From positions 496,001 through 560,000 of the forward strand of contig NZ_JAPDRF010000005.1 in NCBI RefSeq assembly GCF_040706615.1: DNA of 64,000 nt. The letters are read 5' to 3'. The position numbers were made by a program, and so were the translations under genes. Shown here piece by piece: positions 61,023 to 64,000 of the stretch. The notes beneath the pieces are model-generated. The model made no database searches. It had not been told where the DNA came from and saw nothing but the letters and a program-made list of their open reading frames with translations. This stretch comes from Lentisalinibacter sediminis. Lineage in GTDB: Bacteria; Pseudomonadota; Gammaproteobacteria; Steroidobacterales; Woeseiaceae. The stretch's first letter is position 1. Each line of letters starts with the position of its first letter.

Positions 61023-62087
61023 TCACTGGCGCTCCCGCAGCCAGTCCACCATGATCGCCGCCTCTTCCTCCCAGGCCTTCGTGCCGTCGCGCCACGCGTA
61101 GGCGTCCTCAATGGTGGCGTAGCGGTTGCCTCCGTGACCGACATTCGGGCGCTGGACGAATGTCGCAGTGCCAGGCCGCAAACGATTCACCGTATCGGCG
61201 ATCAGCTCGTGCCCGTGCCGGGTCTCGAACTGGTCGAATGCGTTGAATATTACCAGCACCGGGGCATCCAGCCCGGCCCAGGCCGCCAGGAAGTTGTGTG
61301 CCGCCGCCTGCTGATGCCAGGCAAAGGGCCGCCCGTAGTGGTCCGTGTCCCCCATGCCGAGGATGTCCTGGCGGACTTCGGCCATTTGCCTGCTGTCCCC
61401 GGCGACCTCGTCGGGATGACGCTTGCGTACGAGATACTCGTAGTGGAACCTCGCTCGCCGGAGCATCTCGTCGTGGATGTCGGCGGGGGCAACGGCAGCC
61501 GGGCGCCGCTCGAGATAGATGCGGTCGAAGTTGAGCATGCGTTCCAGGTAGGTGACCGCCCCGCCGCCCTGGACCACGATGCCGGCGATATCGAATCCCG
61601 CCTCCTGGAGGCGGCTCGCCACGAGAGGTGCCGTCGTCGAGCCCAGGCTGGATCCGTAGAGATAGACACGGTCGGCATCGAGCCGCTCGTCCTCCAGCAG
61701 GCGTATGAACGCCTCCGTGTAGTGTGCCAGCTCCGTGTCGTAGTCCAGGTTCTCGCAGGCCGGGCCGGTTCCGTCCAGCGCCGTACGCTCGACCCGCACG
61801 AGGGCGAGCCCGGAATCACGCGCCAGTGCGGCGAGCAGCTCGGACGAGTTCGAGCCCGGCCGGTATTCCAGGGAGCCGCAGGAGACCCACTGGGTGAACA
61901 ACAACGGGTGCCGCGACTCAGTATCTCTTGCCGGCCGGCTGATGATCGTCGTCAGGCGTGAGCCGTCGGCCACCTCCACCACGCCGTAATGCGAGGCAAC
62001 GCCCGGTATCGACTCTTCGGCCTGAGCGGTGAGGGCAGCGCCGGCGAGGGTCAGGGGCAGGTACAGGATCAGGATCAGTCGTGTCAT
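61023..62087 (-). CDS. Secreted alpha/beta hydrolase
   Basis: 354 residues with a signal peptide (LPLTLAGAALTAQA). Nucleophile elbow LYGSSLGSTTAPLV, an Asp in VLVIFNAFDQF and His in PNVGHGG, the order expected of a serine hydrolase. Family resembles peptidase S9/S15-like esterases acting outside the cytoplasm. Encoded between the glycosidase-like and the AraC genes on the same strand; the AraC regulator may control both. Confidence 0.75.
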   Translation of the reverse strand: MTRLILILYLPLTLAGAALTAQAEESIPGVASHYGVVEVADGSRLTTIISRPARDTESRHPLLFTQWVSCGSLEYRPGSNSSELLAALARDSGLALVRVERTALDGTGPACENLDYDTELAHYTEAFIRLLEDERLDADRVYLYGSSLGSTTAPLVASRLQEAGFDIAGIVVQGGGAVTYLERMLNFDRIYLERRPAAVAPADIHDEMLRRARFHYEYLVRKRHPDEVAGDSRQMAEVRQDILGMGDTDHYGRPFAWHQQAAAHNFLAAWAGLDAPVLVIFNAFDQFETRHGHELIADTVNRLRPGTATFVQRPNVGHGGNRYATIEDAYAWRDGTKAWEEEAAIMVDWLRERQ

Positions 62088-62194
62088 GGCGGGTCTCCGG
62101 AAACAGTCAGGAGACCGCAGGCTAGCCGGCCGCCGGCCGGCCGGTCTTGCCGGATTCTCGAAGAATCCTTGCCGATTTCCGGATTCGGTGCGTT

Positions 62195-63271
62195 TCAGAG
62201 CGCCTGCGAAGCGCCGCCGGCCGCATTCCGCCGGTATTCCGTCGGCGTCATGCCGATACGCGCCTTGAACGCACGGTTGAAAGCGCCGATGGAGCCGTAG
62301 CCGACATTCATTGCGATGGTCAGGACCGGGAGCCGGGCCTGCTCGGGGCTCGCCAGTTCCTCGCAGGCCTCCCGGATGCGCTGCGCGTGCAGGAAGTCAT
62401 TGAAATTGCGAAAGCCCATGCCGCGGTTTATTACCTTTCGCAGCACGTGCTCCCGGGTGCCGAGGTGCTCAGCCAGCGCGCCGATGGTGAGACCCTCCTG
62501 CAGGAACACCCGGTCGGAGTCCAGCGCTGCTTCAAGTCTTGCGAGGGCGGCGGATTCCGCCCGATTGAGCGCAACTGGTGCGGTCGTGCGCGCCGGGTCG
62601 AGCCAGCTCTCGCTGCGCGGCCGTACCAGGAACCCGGCAGCGGTCAGGCAGGCGGCGGCCACCAGCGTCATATTGGCCCACGCTGCCAGCGGCGGTGTGG
62701 AGACTCCCTGCAACAGATTGTAAGACTGCACCCCCAGAGTCGCCGTGAGGTAGGCGCCGGTCGCGATCATGAAGCCGAGTCGCAGCCGCCGCCTGCGCTC
62801 GACGAGGTCGACGGCCAGGTCGCGCCAGGCCTCACGGACGCCCAGGAGGACGAACAACAGCAGGGTTGCCTCGAAGCCGTAACCTGCCATGATCTCCCAT
62901 CCGTTCGCCGTACCCGCGCGAAAATCCGTGAGGAAGACCGTCTGTTGCCACGTGCCGGCGACTGCGACGGCGCCGGCGATCGAGGCTTCCTTCGTGCCGA
63001 GCCGCGCTTCATCGTTGAACAGGGCACGGGCAAAGAGCCAGAACCAGACGGCCTTCGTGACGCAGAGTGCCGTCAGCAGGTAGCCCCATCCACCCAGTAT
63101 GGCGCCGCCGCCGGGAACCGAGGTCACGAAGAAAGCGGCGACGGCGAGACAGAAGAACGCGCCCGGGAGCGCTGCCGGTCGCTGTCTGGCGGACGCGAAC
63201 AGGAGCGATGCCAGCAGGATCGCGGCCATGACGGCCACGGTTCGGAGAACGGTATCGATTGGGTCAGGCAT
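62195..63271 (-). CDS. AraC-family regulator with an N-terminal membrane domain
   Basis: 358 residues. About 215 N-terminal residues form several transmembrane helices (VLRTVAVMAAILLASLLFAS, GWGYLLTALCVTKAVWFWLF, EATLLLFVLLGV and others). The C-terminal domain is AraC-type: LTIGALAEHLGTREHVLRKVINRGMGFRNFNDFLHAQRIREAC and TIAMNVGYGSIGAFNRAFKARIGMTPTEYRR. It probably senses a signal at the membrane and regulates nearby hydrolase genes. Start ATG 63,271; GTG 63,280 is the alternative. Confidence 0.85.
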   Translation of the reverse strand: MPDPIDTVLRTVAVMAAILLASLLFASARQRPAALPGAFFCLAVAAFFVTSVPGGGAILGGWGYLLTALCVTKAVWFWLFARALFNDEARLGTKEASIAGAVAVAGTWQQTVFLTDFRAGTANGWEIMAGYGFEATLLLFVLLGVREAWRDLAVDLVERRRRLRLGFMIATGAYLTATLGVQSYNLLQGVSTPPLAAWANMTLVAAACLTAAGFLVRPRSESWLDPARTTAPVALNRAESAALARLEAALDSDRVFLQEGLTIGALAEHLGTREHVLRKVINRGMGFRNFNDFLHAQRIREACEELASPEQARLPVLTIAMNVGYGSIGAFNRAFKARIGMTPTEYRRNAAGGASQAL

Positions 63272-63360
63272 CGCATGCACCGGTTACAGGTCTCTGATGA
63301 TATTCCGATCATTTGACGGCGCAAGAGTTTCCGGCACCGGCACGAGGCACGGATCCCGCT

Positions 63361-64000
63361 TTACTTGCGAACACCTCTGAGCAGACCCTCGTAGATCTGC
63401 TCGCCCAGCGCATTGCGCAGGGCGCGGGGCGAAGGTACGGGTGGTGCGTAATCGGTCACGCTGAGGTGCCGCAACGCTCGCCACTGCTCCGTCAGATGCG
63501 CACGGACCTCCTCGCTCCGGCAATGGCAGAGAAACTGCTGGAGCGTGTCGATGCATCGCCGGGACGGCGTCCGATTCGCGCTGGCCGTGTGCTGCTCGGT
63601 GATGAGGCGATAGGCATTACCCCGGTGGGCCGGAATTGCGCGGATCTCTGCAGTCGACACCGCCTTGCCGGAGTGGACGTCGTAGATTCCAACGATGAAC
63701 ACGCTTCCGATCGGGCCCTGTCGAGCCACCGACGATGCAGAGGTGGAGCGCAGACAGTTCCGCATCCTGGAACCGTGCGCCCGGAGTTCGCGATCGGTAC
63801 ATAGCGGCGTCACGCGCGTTGCGCCATCCGCGGAAACGAAGTCCTCAGGGACCAATGGCATCAGGATCTCGCGGGCGTGGACCCTCCACACAGCGTCGCA
63901 TGTTCTTGTCCGCGCCACCTCCTCTGCGAACAGGGATGCGACCTCGCCCAGTCCCTGATCCGCGACCTGCAGCACGACCCTGTCGATCGCCTCGATGATG
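63361..64000 (-). CDS. PcfJ-like domain protein, C-terminal part (cut by the window edge)
   Basis: At least 213 residues in an open frame that runs past base 64,000; the GTG at 63,975 is probably internal because coding continues upstream (IIEAIDRVVLQVADQG). LCTDRELRAHGSRMRNCLRS and VSTAEIRAIPAHRGNAYRLI match PcfJ-like proteins, found on conjugative plasmids and in chromosomes, with unknown function. Confidence 0.65.
   Translation of the reverse strand, partial: IIEAIDRVVLQVADQGLGEVASLFAEEVARTRTCDAVWRVHAREILMPLVPEDFVSADGATRVTPLCTDRELRAHGSRMRNCLRSTSASSVARQGPIGSVFIVGIYDVHSGKAVSTAEIRAIPAHRGNAYRLITEQHTASANRTPSRRCIDTLQQFLCHCRSEEVRAHLTEQWRALRHLSVTDYAPPVPSPRALRNALGEQIYEGLLRGVRK

Overview
The window looks like a high-GC gammaproteobacterial chromosome. 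Pointers are the mutY-yggX neighbourhood, an MSHA-like type IV prepilin, oligopeptidase B, a TrkH/TrkA pair, an egtB-egtD ergothioneine operon, NikR, and short REP-like palindromes in the intergenic gaps. No rRNA is present, so a genus cannot be named. Both window edges cut genes: a cardiolipin synthase on the left and a PcfJ-like gene on the right.

Positions 1-23,400 are housekeeping backbone: phospholipid synthesis, envelope lipoprotein, K+ uptake, a fumarylacetoacetase-family hydrolase, a peptidase, a REC-PAS-GGDEF-EAL protein with damaged catalytic motifs, an ECF sigma/anti-sigma/DUF4097 operon, AsmA, MutY, MscS, YggX, EgtB/EgtD, and a TonB receptor beside nikR with a candidate NikR operator between them. 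Two related families of intergenic palindromes occur only here.

Positions 23,401-41,802 are a genomic island inserted in the 3' end of tRNA-Phe. A 45-bp copy of the tRNA end marks the far boundary, and a tyrosine integrase sits just inside the tRNA. The cargo is a defence locus: a winged-helix regulator with a catalytically degraded nucleotidyltransferase domain, a complete type I restriction-modification set (hsdM, hsdS, hsdR), an ATPase plus TOPRIM-like DUF4276 pair translationally coupled to hsdS, an AAA/DUF4143 ATPase coupled to hsdR, a VapBC45-type toxin-antitoxin pair on the opposite strand, and two HEPN-motif proteins in a row, the second ApeA-like. Between the integrase module and the defence genes lies about 970 bp without a gene. 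It holds two tandem, diverged copies of a module made of a large hairpin, a pair of 11-bp-spaced iterons and an operator palindrome. The hairpin and iteron sequences change together from copy to copy. This is the most unusual feature I found.

Positions 41,803-59,700 are visibly richer in AT than the rest and contain more accessory DNA: a truncated integrase whose catalytic tyrosine position is histidine, a GmrSD-like type IV restriction enzyme, a stray tRNA or tmRNA 3' end, a large Calx-beta/SBBP lipoprotein, a possible restriction nuclease, several small zinc-ribbon, lipoprotein and membrane genes, a pectinacetylesterase-like enzyme, a second ECF sigma operon, a broken DUF433 antitoxin and a dispersed intergenic repeat. 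From about 59,780 to the end the composition returns to high GC, with a secreted glycosidase-like lipoprotein, an alpha/beta hydrolase, a membrane-anchored AraC regulator and the PcfJ-like fragment.
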